Of a stretch of DNA of 16,320 nucleotides, positions 1-7,470 are shown piece by piece. Position 1 is the stretch's first letter. Every line of letters starts with the position of its first letter. The notes beneath the pieces are model-generated. The model worked only from the letters and a program-made list of their open reading frames with translations, did no database searches and was not told where the DNA came from. The stretch covers positions 1-16,320 of the forward strand of contig JAEXXS010000392.1 of assembly GCA_023451915.1 (NCBI GenBank), read 5' to 3'. The stretch is from Pseudomonadota bacterium. GTDB taxonomy: Bacteria > Pseudomonadota > Alphaproteobacteria > Rhizobiales > Rhizobiaceae. A program made the translations under genes and the position numbers.

Positions 1-46
1 CGCGGTTCGAATAGTATTGCTTGCCCACAGGGAGGACCGGGGCTCA

Positions 47-1378
47 ATGACACTTGACGAATCAATCAAGAAGGGGCCGATGCGCCCCACCCAGATCTGG
101 ATCTGCCTCATTTGCGTCCTGCTTGCTATGATTGACGGCTATGAAGTGGTAGCAATGCCCTTTTCCATGCCGGCAATAGCAAAAGCGTGGGATCTCCCAA
201 ATTCTCAGGTGGGGTATCTTCTGAGCGCTGGCATCTTCGGTATGGCGCTCGGCGCGGTATTTATATCTCCGCTTGCGGACAAGATCGGGCGTCGCAGGCA
301 TATCGTGCTTTGTCTCACAGCCATTACCCTATTGATGGCGCTTTCCGGCCTGTGTCGCTCCCTGTGGCAGCTTGTTTTCGCGCGCGCCGCAGCCGGGCTT
401 TTCATCGGCGCCATGATCTCAAGCCTCAACATCATCGTTTCGGAATATGCTTCAGAGAAACGGCGCGGGCTCGTCATGGGGCTTTATGGCGCCGGGCTTC
501 CTCTCGGCTCCGCTCTGGCAGGCTTCGCGATCTCGCCCCTGCTGAAGGCGTTTGGCTGGCAGGCCCCGTTCTTTTTCGGGGCCGGTCTCTCCGCCATACT
601 GTTGCTCGTCGTCGTTTTCTACCTGCCGGAGTCGATCGAGTATCTTGTTCAGCGTCGGCCAAAAAACGCGATCGACACCTATAATCGCATTGCAATGAGA
701 ATGGGGTATGTACCTGTTGACGTTATTCCCGCGTCAATTAGTACATCCGAGACTGCCGGGACGAAACAAGGGCTTCGGGAGTTCCTGCAAGCTCCGCTGC
801 TACTACGCTCGATATTTCTCTGGATGGGCTATGCTCTGCTTATCTCATCCTTTTATTTCGCCAACACTTGGACCGCCAAGATCATTTCCGATGCGACCGG
901 GGACGCCTATCTCGGCATTCGTATTGCAATGCTCATTCAGTTCGGCGGCGTTCTTGGGGCAGTCCTGTTTGGCGTTCTGACACTCTGGGTCCACGGTAGG
1001 CTGGCAACCATCTTGCTGCTGGTGCTGGGGGGCATAGCCTTCTCGCTCTACGCACAGTTCTCTGGGTTCCTGTCATTTGCCATGGTGCTCGCCTTCTCTA
1101 TCGGCGTTTGCGCAAACGGAGCGGTTGCCGCCTTTTACGCCATAAGCCCATCCATCTATCCTACAGTGCTGCGCGGCACCGGCGTCGGCCTGATGATCGG
1201 CTTCGGTCGAGGCATCGCGATCCTTGCGCCCCTGCTGACCGGCTATATGTTCACGCATTATTGGACCCCGGTCGATGCATACCGCTTCTTTGCAATCGTC
1301 ATGGGACTTTCCGCAGTTGCCACAATCGGACTGCACCTGACCTACCGCAATGCGACGACCGCCGCAGTTCATACCTAA
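47..1378 (+). CDS. MFS transporter, aromatic acid:H+ symporter (AAHS) type
   Basis: This is a 443-residue inner-membrane secondary transporter of the major facilitator superfamily, closest in character to the PcaK/BenK (AAHS) group, which import aromatic or other organic acids with protons. Visible marks are Asp30-Gly31 in the first membrane helix, the loop 2-3 motif SPLADKIGRRR (about 74-84), RAAAGLFIGA in helix 4 (about 113-122) and LPES after helix 6 (193-196). About twelve hydrophobic segments are separated by a central hydrophilic loop near 200-255. I chose ATG 47 because AGGGAGGA (29-36) lies 10 nt upstream; an in-frame TTG at 17 precedes that site and is less likely. The quinone oxidoreductase gene starts 10 nt after the stop, so the two are probably co-transcribed. 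The substrate cannot be inferred. No copy of the palindromic operator is seen in the 46 upstream bases, so membership in the right-hand regulon is unsupported. Confidence 0.93.
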   Translation: MTLDESIKKGPMRPTQIWICLICVLLAMIDGYEVVAMPFSMPAIAKAWDLPNSQVGYLLSAGIFGMALGAVFISPLADKIGRRRHIVLCLTAITLLMALSGLCRSLWQLVFARAAAGLFIGAMISSLNIIVSEYASEKRRGLVMGLYGAGLPLGSALAGFAISPLLKAFGWQAPFFFGAGLSAILLLVVVFYLPESIEYLVQRRPKNAIDTYNRIAMRMGYVPVDVIPASISTSETAGTKQGLREFLQAPLLLRSIFLWMGYALLISSFYFANTWTAKIISDATGDAYLGIRIAMLIQFGGVLGAVLFGVLTLWVHGRLATILLLVLGGIAFSLYAQFSGFLSFAMVLAFSIGVCANGAVAAFYAISPSIYPTVLRGTGVGLMIGFGRGIAILAPLLTGYMFTHYWTPVDAYRFFAIVMGLSAVATIGLHLTYRNATTAAVHT

Positions 1379-1388
1379 GGATAACACC

Positions 1389-2390
1389 GTGACTTTTGCT
1401 TCCAGCGCCACCAACATGCGAGCGATACGTTGCCCGGTTCCGGGCGGGCCGGAGGCGTTAGAACTCCAGACAGTGCCCATCCCCCGCCCTGGTAGGGGGC
1501 AGGTGCTTATCCGGGTTCATGCGGCGGGCGTAAACCGGCCGGATATTTCTCAAAGGCGCGGCACCTACCCCGTTCCTGCTGACGCCGATCCAACTTTGGG
1601 GCTGGAGATCGCAGGTACGATTGAAGCTGTAGGCGAGGATGTTCCGTTGGATATCACCATGCGGGTGTGCTCTCTGGTGCATGGCGGCGGTTATGCGGAT
1701 TTCGCAATTGCCGAAGCGGACCAAATCATTCCCCTTCCAGATGAAATCGGTTTCGTGACCGGGGCCGCACTTCCCGAAGTCGCTATGACGGTAGAATACA
1801 ATCTCATCGAGCGTGCAGCCCTGAAAGCGGGGGAATGGGTTCTCATCCATGGCGGATCGAGCGGTATTGGTAGCCATGCTATCCAACGCGCAAAGACGGT
1901 GGGCGCCAGCGTGATCGTCACCGCCGGATCGGCTACAAAATGCGATTATTGCCGCAGTCTTGGCGCAGCCGTGGCGATCAACTACCGGGAAACGGATTTC
2001 GTTGACGCTGTTCTTGCCGCGACCGGCGGACAGGGGGCCGATGTTGTGCTCGATATGGTGGGCGGCAGCTATGTCGATCGCAATCTCAAGGCCATGGCCG
2101 TCGACGGTCGTTGTGCTATCATCTCGTTGCAGGCCGGTCGTCAAATATCTGCAGATTTCGAGCCGCTTCTGCGTCGCCGCCTTACTCTGGTTGGCTCAAC
2201 ATTGCGACCTTTGCCAAAGTCTGAAAAAAGCCGCATCGCGACAAACGTAGCACGCACCGTCCTGCCGCTCGTCGCGCAAGGTATCATCCGCCCGCACATC
2301 AACCAAACCTTCCCACTGGAGCGAGCGACAGATGCGCACATTTGGATGGAGAGCGACTTCAACATGGGCAAGATCGTACTGACACCCTAA
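1389..2390 (+). CDS. PIG3-type NAD(P)H:quinone oxidoreductase (zinc-free MDR)
   Basis: A 333-residue member of the medium-chain dehydrogenase/reductase superfamily, quinone oxidoreductase/PIG3 branch. The N-terminal GroES-like half contains the family pattern from about 40 to 75 (VNRPDISQRRG, LGLEIAGTI). The Rossmann half begins with HGGSSGIGSHAIQ (about 154-166), the NAD(P)H-binding loop, and a second stretch GADVVLDMVGG (216-226). The cysteine cluster of structural-zinc alcohol dehydrogenases is absent, so a quinone or enone reductase is expected. The GTG start at 1389 is preceded by AAGGA (1377-1381) overlapping the transporter's TAA stop; ATG 1416 (reading MRAIRCPV) is the alternative and also fits family N-termini. 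The stop lies only 2 nt from the stop of the convergent XdhC gene, and the palindrome at 2396-2428 may terminate its transcript. The physiological substrate is unknown. Confidence 0.9.
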   Translation: MTFASSATNMRAIRCPVPGGPEALELQTVPIPRPGRGQVLIRVHAAGVNRPDISQRRGTYPVPADADPTLGLEIAGTIEAVGEDVPLDITMRVCSLVHGGGYADFAIAEADQIIPLPDEIGFVTGAALPEVAMTVEYNLIERAALKAGEWVLIHGGSSGIGSHAIQRAKTVGASVIVTAGSATKCDYCRSLGAAVAINYRETDFVDAVLAATGGQGADVVLDMVGGSYVDRNLKAMAVDGRCAIISLQAGRQISADFEPLLRRRLTLVGSTLRPLPKSEKSRIATNVARTVLPLVAQGIIRPHINQTFPLERATDAHIWMESDFNMGKIVLTP

Positions 2391-2392
2391 AG

Positions 2393-3100
2393 CTAGTCTC
2401 CCGAAAGTGGGGACCGCTTTTGGGAGACGAGCTTGGATTTTTGAACGACCTCCGCAAGAATTGCCACCGCTATTTCCGCTGGAGTTTGTGCACCAATATC
2501 AAGCCCTATCGGCGAAGAAATCCTCGCCAGATCTGTGGTGTCGTGCCCCAGTTTCAGCAGGCTTTCAGTGCGTTGTGCATGGGTGCGACGACTGCCCAGT
2601 GCCCCAATGTAAAAGCAATCCGCCTGCATCGCCAGTGAGAGCGCCGGCTCGTCTATTTTGGGATCATGGGTGAGCGTGGCAACCGCAGTATACCGGTCCA
2701 GCGGACTGTCACGAAACGCCTCTTCCGGCCACACTGCTTTCAACACAGTTTCCTGAAACCGTAACGGCGTTGCAAAGGCAGTCCGCGGGTCGATGATCTC
2801 CACATCGAAACCTGTCATGGTGGCCATCTGCGCAAGATGCTGAGCAATATGGACGGCCCCTACCAACTTCAATCGCAATGCCGGGCGATATATATTGATG
2901 AAATACCGGCGATCTTCGATCACAAAAGATAGCGGCTTGCCCGTCTCAAATGCTTGTCGAACATGAGGTTGCAACCCGCCAGATACGTCATCGGCGCTCT
3001 GGATAAGCTCGGTGTGCCCATTGTCCAAATCGGTCAATGTCGCTGCAAGCAGCCGTCTGGCGCGTATGTTGTTTAGTTCCCCAAGAAGAGAGCTTTGCAT
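2393..3100 (-). CDS. XdhC family protein, C-terminal Rossmann domain
   Basis: A 235-residue protein equivalent to the C-terminal (XdhC_C) half of XdhC/CoxI, which in the family handles and delivers matured molybdenum cofactor to xanthine-dehydrogenase-type enzymes and is linked to cofactor sulfuration. Visible motifs are a Rossmann start LVGAVHIAQ (79-87), TLTHD (142-146), YIGALGSRRT (164-173) and SPIGLDIGAQTPAEIAVAI (196-214), in the family order. ATG 3100 was chosen because its A is also the last base of the upstream gene's TGA (TGATG), giving translational coupling; the longer reading frame to 3160 is only overlap. The last 12 or so residues (from LVSQKRS on) are encoded by the palindrome at 2396-2428 and look like a tail acquired by repeat insertion. 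Confident in family; which enzyme it serves is inferred from the nearby CoxS/CoxM-like genes. Confidence 0.9.
   Translation of the reverse strand: MQSSLLGELNNIRARRLLAATLTDLDNGHTELIQSADDVSGGLQPHVRQAFETGKPLSFVIEDRRYFINIYRPALRLKLVGAVHIAQHLAQMATMTGFDVEIIDPRTAFATPLRFQETVLKAVWPEEAFRDSPLDRYTAVATLTHDPKIDEPALSLAMQADCFYIGALGSRRTHAQRTESLLKLGHDTTDLARISSPIGLDIGAQTPAEIAVAILAEVVQKSKLVSQKRSPLSGD
2396..2428. terminator. 12-bp stem-loop, likely terminator and REP-like repeat
   Basis: Arms GTCTCCCGAAAG (2396-2407) and CTTTTGGGAGAC (2417-2428) pair over 12 bp with one mismatch (G-U in one transcript), around a 9-nt loop. The stem starts 5 nt after the quinone oxidoreductase stop and lies wholly inside the last codons of the convergent XdhC-like gene. 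There is no T-run, so strong intrinsic termination is not assured. The sequence resembles the CCCGAAAA...GGTTTTGGG palindromes common between genes of Hyphomicrobiales, so it may be a mobile palindromic repeat doubling as a terminator. Confidence 0.55.
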
Positions 3101-3450
3101 CAATCGAGCCTCTCCACATAGACACTGATCTTGCCTCCGCAAGACAGCCCCACGCGCCATGCTGTTTCATCGGCGACATTGAACTCCAGCAGCTTCGACT
3201 GGCCGGAGGCAATCGTTTCCAGAGCCTCTTCAATGACTGCACCTTCGACACAGCCACCAGAAACCGAACCTTCAAAATGGCCCATCTCGTCGATGACCAG
3301 ATGACTGCCTATGGCGCGCGGCGCCGATCCCCATGTTTCAATTACCGTGGCGATTGCAACACCCTTCCCGCTCTGCCGCCACTGCAGCGCCGCAGCCAAT
3401 GGGTCACAGGTAAAACGGGAACGACACTCAGACAATTCGTCCCCCGGCAT
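3100..3450 (-). CDS. XdhC/CoxI N-terminal domain protein
   Basis: A 116-residue protein corresponding to the N-terminal XdhC_CoxI domain alone. The diagnostic elements are GSAPRAIG (41-48), GSVSGGCVEG (61-70) with Cys67, and GLSCGGKI (101-108) with Cys104; the two conserved cysteines are those expected of the domain. The function, with the downstream partner, is molybdenum-cofactor maturation for a hydroxylase. Its stop overlaps the start of the C-domain gene by one base, and its start overlaps the end of the upstream MobA-like gene by 23 nt, so the three are one tight operon. The ATG at 3450 lacks a strong ribosome-binding site, as often in overlapping genes; an in-frame TTG at 3435 is a weaker alternative. 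Full-length XdhC is usually a single chain of more than 300 residues; here the two domains are separate. Confidence 0.9.
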   Translation of the reverse strand: MPGDELSECRSRFTCDPLAAALQWRQSGKGVAIATVIETWGSAPRAIGSHLVIDEMGHFEGSVSGGCVEGAVIEEALETIASGQSKLLEFNVADETAWRVGLSCGGKISVYVERLD

Positions 3451-5041
3451 TCAGGACAGCGTCTCTTGTATCGACGTCAATTCTGGCAGCGACACCAATC
3501 GGCACATCAATGATGGGAAGTTCGCTCGCCTCGATGATATGTCTTGCCCCCACGTCGCCGGACAGAGCCGAAACAGCTTCAAAAAGCTGACGCGGCATAA
3601 TCACCGGATTGCCCCGCTCGCCCTCATCGCTAACCGCGCGGATAACAGCGTTTCCATCGTGCTGCCGAAAACAGTCGACCATCCTACGAATGTGCCGCGC
3701 ACTGACGGCAGGCATGTCCCCCAGATGAATCATCAGTCCATCGCAGTTCGCCGGCGCTGCAACAAGCGCAGCTTTGATCGAACTCGCAAGACCAAAGGCA
3801 TAAGCCGGATTGTGCACGATAGCGACGTCAAGCCCGGCAAGCGAAGCTGCAATGTCGCCCGCCATATGGCCGGTGATGGCAATAACCCGGCCACTCTCGG
3901 CTTGCATCGCATTTTCGACAGAACGGCGCACCAGCGGCTTGCCATCAAAAATGGCGAGCAGCTTGTTCGCGCCAGCCATGCGGGAGGATTGACCAGCAGC
4001 CAAAACAGCGATCGTCACCACAAGATCGCGTTTTCTCCGGGTTTTGCCATCGCGCGGCGCAATGCGTGCCGGACTATCGAGCAACAGACCACCCACACCC
4101 ATCGTGGCAATATCCCTTGGTGTGACGCTCATACCCGTCATCAGGCGATCAAGAACCCAGTCAAACCCGTTCTCCTTGATGCTTCTGGCGCAGCCGGGAG
4201 CGCCAATCACCGGCTTACCGTCGATTTCGCCAAGTACCAGCAGATTGCCAGGATCGACAGGCATTCCGACATAAGTAACTGTGCCACCAGCCTCGCGAAT
4301 GGCGGTGGGGAGAACATCGTTCCTGTCCGCAACAGCCGACGCGCCGAACACAACGACCAGATCGGAAACCGCAGCTGCATTTTCGATGGCGCGCGCCATT
4401 GGCTGCGCCGCATGGGAAATTCGAAGTTCTGTTGCGACCGCCCCGAGATTCATCGTCAAACGCGCTTCGAGCGCCTGACGGGTTTTGTCCAGAACACTGG
4501 TTTTCAACGCCGGGTTTGTTCCCTGAACAAGCCCGACGGTGCGACCGCTAAAGGGTTCGACGCTCAGCATATTCTGGTCGCCGCATAGCGCAAGCACCAT
4601 AGCGACGGAACTTTGGGGCACTGCATAGGGAATGATTTTGATCGTCGCAACGACTTGCCCGGCGCGTACGCGGTCAAACTCGCGCAAGGTCGCCAGCGTT
4701 ATCGACGGATCAACAGAATTGACGGCATCCACAAGCGACCGGTTGACCGTGAAGACACCGGCTTCCCGTGCCAGAAAATTCACCCGCCCGGTCGTTGCAG
4801 GGGAGGAAACGGTTCCATTTGCCAAGAGCGCAGATGCAATCTCGGCCGCAGCGTCATTCTCCGCAACATCACCATCTTCCAGTTGGGCAGACGCCACGCT
4901 GTGATACCCTTCCTTGCGGAGAAACTCGATATCATGCGCCTTGAGAACATGCCCTTTGGGGAAAGTCGTTCCGCTCACAACCAGCCGATGCGCGAGAATA
5001 GCGTTCAATGCCTTGTCGAGCGGTATTTCCCCGAAAATCAT
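3428..5041 (-). CDS. Molybdopterin-binding / MobA-like nucleotidyltransferase fusion
   Basis: A 537-residue two-domain protein. Residues 1 to about 330 are a MoeA/MogA-like molybdopterin-binding region (GASAVADRND 233-242, PVDPGNL 261-267, IGAPGCARS 279-287). Residues about 340-537 are a MobA/MocA-type NTP transferase (LAAGQSSRMAGANKLL 347-362, GDMP 441-444, GNPV 477-480). In the family such proteins attach a nucleotide, CMP in the MocA branch, to molybdopterin, giving the dinucleotide cofactor used by xanthine-oxidase-type hydroxylases; cytosine specificity here is inference. ATG 5041 was chosen because a GGAGG-rich stretch (5045-5055) lies just upstream and because it matches the start of the conserved domain; the frame remains open to 5125 but would overlap coxG. 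It lies 31 nt downstream of coxG and overlaps the XdhC N-domain gene, so it belongs to the maturation operon. Confidence 0.92.
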   Translation of the reverse strand: MIFGEIPLDKALNAILAHRLVVSGTTFPKGHVLKAHDIEFLRKEGYHSVASAQLEDGDVAENDAAAEIASALLANGTVSSPATTGRVNFLAREAGVFTVNRSLVDAVNSVDPSITLATLREFDRVRAGQVVATIKIIPYAVPQSSVAMVLALCGDQNMLSVEPFSGRTVGLVQGTNPALKTSVLDKTRQALEARLTMNLGAVATELRISHAAQPMARAIENAAAVSDLVVVFGASAVADRNDVLPTAIREAGGTVTYVGMPVDPGNLLVLGEIDGKPVIGAPGCARSIKENGFDWVLDRLMTGMSVTPRDIATMGVGGLLLDSPARIAPRDGKTRRKRDLVVTIAVLAAGQSSRMAGANKLLAIFDGKPLVRRSVENAMQAESGRVIAITGHMAGDIAASLAGLDVAIVHNPAYAFGLASSIKAALVAAPANCDGLMIHLGDMPAVSARHIRRMVDCFRQHDGNAVIRAVSDEGERGNPVIMPRQLFEAVSALSGDVGARHIIEASELPIIDVPIGVAARIDVDTRDAVLNAGGRIV

Positions 5042-5072
5042 CACTCCCCCTCCCCGAGCCTCGCTCGATCGC

Positions 5073-5519
5073 TCAAGCTTTTTCTGTAATCTGTTCCTGC
5101 AGTTGATCGAAGAATTCCAGCGCAAGCTTTTTTGCCGTGGAATCGATCAGGCGCGCGCCGAGCTGGGCCAGCTTGCCACCAACCTGCGCATCGACATCAT
5201 AGACCAGCAATGTGCCTTCTTCATGCTCCGAAAGCTGGATGGCAGCGCCACCCTGTGCAAAGCCGGCCAGACCGCCCGTTCCCTTGCCGGAAATCCGGCA
5301 GGCATGGGGTGGATTCAAATCGCTCAGTTCAACCTCACCCTTGAACTTCGCCTTGACCGGGCCGATCTTGATGGAAACGACCGCCGAGAACTTGTCATCT
5401 GCATCTTGCGAAAGGCTCTCACAGCCAGGGATGCAAGCTTGCAGTGTTTCCGGATTCATCAAAAGTTCCCAAGCCTTGTCGGGCGCGCAAGGCAAAATCT
5501 GTTCGCCATTCAGCTTCAT
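5073..5519 (-). CDS. coxG: CoxG-like SRPBCC protein
   Basis: A 148-residue carbon monoxide dehydrogenase subunit G (CoxG) family protein with the START/SRPBCC fold. Recognisable stretches are LQACIPGCESL (26-36), IGPVKAKFKGEVEL (52-65) and GGKLAQLGARLID (about 114-126). Family members accompany Mo-hydroxylase gene clusters; CoxG of CO oxidisers recruits the enzyme to the membrane through a C-terminal hydrophobic segment. That segment is missing here: the protein ends in a charged tail right after the SRPBCC domain, so a soluble helper role is more likely. ATG 5519 has AGGGGAC four to five bases upstream; the extra 24 residues possible up to 5591 do not resemble the family. It heads the four-gene maturation block, 114 nt downstream of hyuB. 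Confidence 0.92.
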   Translation of the reverse strand: MKLNGEQILPCAPDKAWELLMNPETLQACIPGCESLSQDADDKFSAVVSIKIGPVKAKFKGEVELSDLNPPHACRISGKGTGGLAGFAQGGAAIQLSEHEEGTLLVYDVDAQVGGKLAQLGARLIDSTAKKLALEFFDQLQEQITEKA

Positions 5520-5596
5520 GAGTGTCCCCTGTTCCTTATAGCGCGGAGCTTCATCGTTTGTCACGGTGCGCTCCGGGTGTTTAACGATCATTCACT

Positions 5597-5628
5597 TGGT
5601 TTCAAATGTGTCTATTTGACAGCACCAA
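5597..5628. repeat. Imperfect inverted repeat between hyuB and coxG
   Basis: TTGGT (5597-5601) and ACCAA (5624-5628) flank TCAAAT (5602-5607) and ATTTGA (5614-5619), forming a bulged stem-loop 5 bp beyond the hyuB stop. There is no T-run on the minus strand after the stem, so it could be an RNA processing or 3'-end structure or a regulator site. No function can be assigned. Confidence 0.35.
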
Positions 5629-5633
5629 ACGCT

Positions 5634-7286
5634 TTACGCGTAACCGGCGGAACGATCCCTTGCGATGAGCTTCTCATCGCGACTGGCAGGCGTTCCGAAA
5701 CCGGCACCGCCCGGCGTCTTGAGATGGATCTGATCACCGGCGCGGATGACATGCTGCACCTTCTGCTGCGAGGGTGTCAGCGGCTTGCCATTGATTTCAA
5801 GAATGCCGGTTTTGCCATCCTCACCGCCGTTGATGCCGGGCGGCGCGATCAGGGTTCGCTCCGCATGGAAGCCAACCACGACGGGGCGTTCTGAGCGATA
5901 TTCCAGAAGTGTTTCCTGGCCGAGACCGCCACGGTGCTGGCCCTGACCGCCTGATCCTTCCCGCAGCCGCTTGTGCATGACGCGGAAATTGGACTGCTGC
6001 TCCATCATTTCAACCGGGACGCAGGAAATATTCGACGGCCAGCTCAGCACATTATAGCCATCGCGCTGCGCCGTGCCACCGGTGCCGCCATTGAAGAAGA
6101 ACTTATTGACATAGGTTTCGCCCTTTTCATTGACGCCCGATGCCTGGATGCTCCACAGCGGCGATCCGGGGCCCGCTGCCACGTGTTCAGGCACTGCCTT
6201 GCTCAGTGCACCAAACACGGCGAATGGCAGGAAGTGACCGACAAGCGTACGAGTCTGCCCGGAAGCCGGATAAGTGTGATTGAGAATGGAGCCCTCAGGC
6301 GCGATCACCTCAATAGGGCGCAACGCACCGTCATTATTGAGCATTTCCGGCGCGAGAATGCATTTGAGACCATAGACCGTCTGGGCATAGGTATAGCACA
6401 GCGCCACATTGATGGCCCGGTCGACCTGCGGCGACGTGCCAGCATAATCCACCAGAATCCCATCGCCCTCAACTTTCACCGCAATCTGAATGGTAACGGG
6501 CTCAACCACGCCATCGGTTTGCAGCTCATAGGTGTAAGTCCCGTCGGGAAAGTTGCGGATGGCATCGCGCATCGCCGCTTCCGAACGATCCAGAATTTCA
6601 TCGGCCAGCCCTTCCAACTCATCAAGCTGATAATCGCTCATGAGGTCGAAGAGACGGCGTTCCATCAGCTCAAGGGCAGACACCTGCGCCCACAGATCCC
6701 CGACGACCTGATCAGGCACGCGGACATTCTTGCGCAACAAGGTGATAAAAGTCTGGTCCACCCGGCCTTCATCCATCAGCTTCAGCATCGGAACCTGAAA
6801 GCCTTCCTCGAAGACGTCGCGAATATCGGCAGTTCCGGTGCGTCCACCCATATCTGGCGAATGCGTCGTGCTGGCCGCAAAGCCCACGTGCTTGCCATTG
6901 CGGAACAGCGGCTTGGCAACTGTCAGGTCTGGAAGGTGACCCGTGCCCATCCAGGGATCATTGGTGATGAGAACGTCGCCTGGCTTCAGGCTCTCGACCG
7001 GAAAGTGATCGAGAAAATGGCGCACGGTCTTCGGTAATGTTCCGATAAAGGACGGAATGGAATCCGTCGCCTGACCGAGACACCGTCCCTGTGTATCGGT
7101 GATGATGCATGAGAAATCGTAGGATTCGCGAACGAGCGTCGAAAAGGAGCTGCGGACGAGCGCCGCAGCGGCTTCGTCGACCACCGAGACGAGACGTGTC
7201 CAGATAACTTCTAACGTCACGGCATCGAAGCGAACGGATTGTGGGGCAGGCACAACGGCCTCAAGGCGGGCAGTTTGAGCAGACAT
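5634..7286 (-). CDS. hyuB: Hydantoinase B/oxoprolinase family subunit
   Basis: A 550-residue HyuB-family protein, normal length. With HyuA, members open cyclic amides (hydantoins, 5-oxoproline, lactams) using ATP; related pairs are acetone or acetophenone carboxylases. Conserved stretches seen are SSFSTLVRESYDFSCIITD (47-65), NDPWMGTGHLPD (109-120), THSPDMGGRTG (141-151) and the acidic EEGF near 160-163, which together carry the metal and substrate site of the family. ATG 7286 is preferred over ATG 7292 because AGGA lies about 8 nt before the former but only 2 nt before the latter. It follows hyuA on the same strand across a 184-bp spacer filled by a palindromic repeat. Sequence alone does not tell lactamase from carboxylase; the absence of the third carboxylase-type subunit gene nearby favours the hydrolase reading. 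Confidence 0.92.
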   Translation of the reverse strand: MSAQTARLEAVVPAPQSVRFDAVTLEVIWTRLVSVVDEAAAALVRSSFSTLVRESYDFSCIITDTQGRCLGQATDSIPSFIGTLPKTVRHFLDHFPVESLKPGDVLITNDPWMGTGHLPDLTVAKPLFRNGKHVGFAASTTHSPDMGGRTGTADIRDVFEEGFQVPMLKLMDEGRVDQTFITLLRKNVRVPDQVVGDLWAQVSALELMERRLFDLMSDYQLDELEGLADEILDRSEAAMRDAIRNFPDGTYTYELQTDGVVEPVTIQIAVKVEGDGILVDYAGTSPQVDRAINVALCYTYAQTVYGLKCILAPEMLNNDGALRPIEVIAPEGSILNHTYPASGQTRTLVGHFLPFAVFGALSKAVPEHVAAGPGSPLWSIQASGVNEKGETYVNKFFFNGGTGGTAQRDGYNVLSWPSNISCVPVEMMEQQSNFRVMHKRLREGSGGQGQHRGGLGQETLLEYRSERPVVVGFHAERTLIAPPGINGGEDGKTGILEINGKPLTPSQQKVQHVIRAGDQIHLKTPGGAGFGTPASRDEKLIARDRSAGYA

Positions 7287-7315
7287 AATCATGTTCCTGT
7301 TTTTGACCGGGATCA

Positions 7316-7445
7316 GAGCGCATCCTAAGAAGGTTTCGACAAGATGCGCGTTAGAGCGCGTTTCGATATGATTAGATCAGATCAGCGCTTTAACTATTTG
7401 TTTTAGCGCACATTTTCTCCGAAAACCGTTTCGGGATGCGCACTC
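7316..7445. repeat. Brucellaceae-type palindromic intergenic repeat in hyuA-hyuB spacer
   Basis: The hyuA-hyuB spacer is almost entirely nested inverted repeats. The outer arms are GCGCATCC (7318-7325) and GGATGCGC (7434-7441). Within them are TTAGAGCGC (7351-7359) with GCGCTTTAA (7385-7393), and TCCGAAA (7418-7424) with TTTCGGG (7429-7435). The composition matches, from memory, the short non-coding palindromic elements dispersed through Brucella and Ochrobactrum genomes (Bru-RS-like). It carries no gene. It may fold in the hyuAB transcript and influence relative expression or stability of the two cistrons. Confidence 0.65.
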
Positions 7446-7470
7446 ATTGATGGAGCCAGAGCAAAAGCGC

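Noticed and set aside
3311..4588. Long open frame of 425 codons on the plus strand
   Set aside because: It is antisense to the MobA-like fusion gene, whose motifs are clear; the translated sequence is low in hydrophobic order and matches no family.
5553..5576. GGTGCGC half-site-like sequence upstream of coxG
   Set aside because: The matching left arm is absent (ATCGTTTGTC in its place), so the core TCGC-N8-GCGA is not met.
5973..7037. Open frame of 354 codons on the plus strand
   Set aside because: Antisense to hyuB, with no recognisable domain or ribosome-binding site; explained by codon bias of a GC-rich gene.
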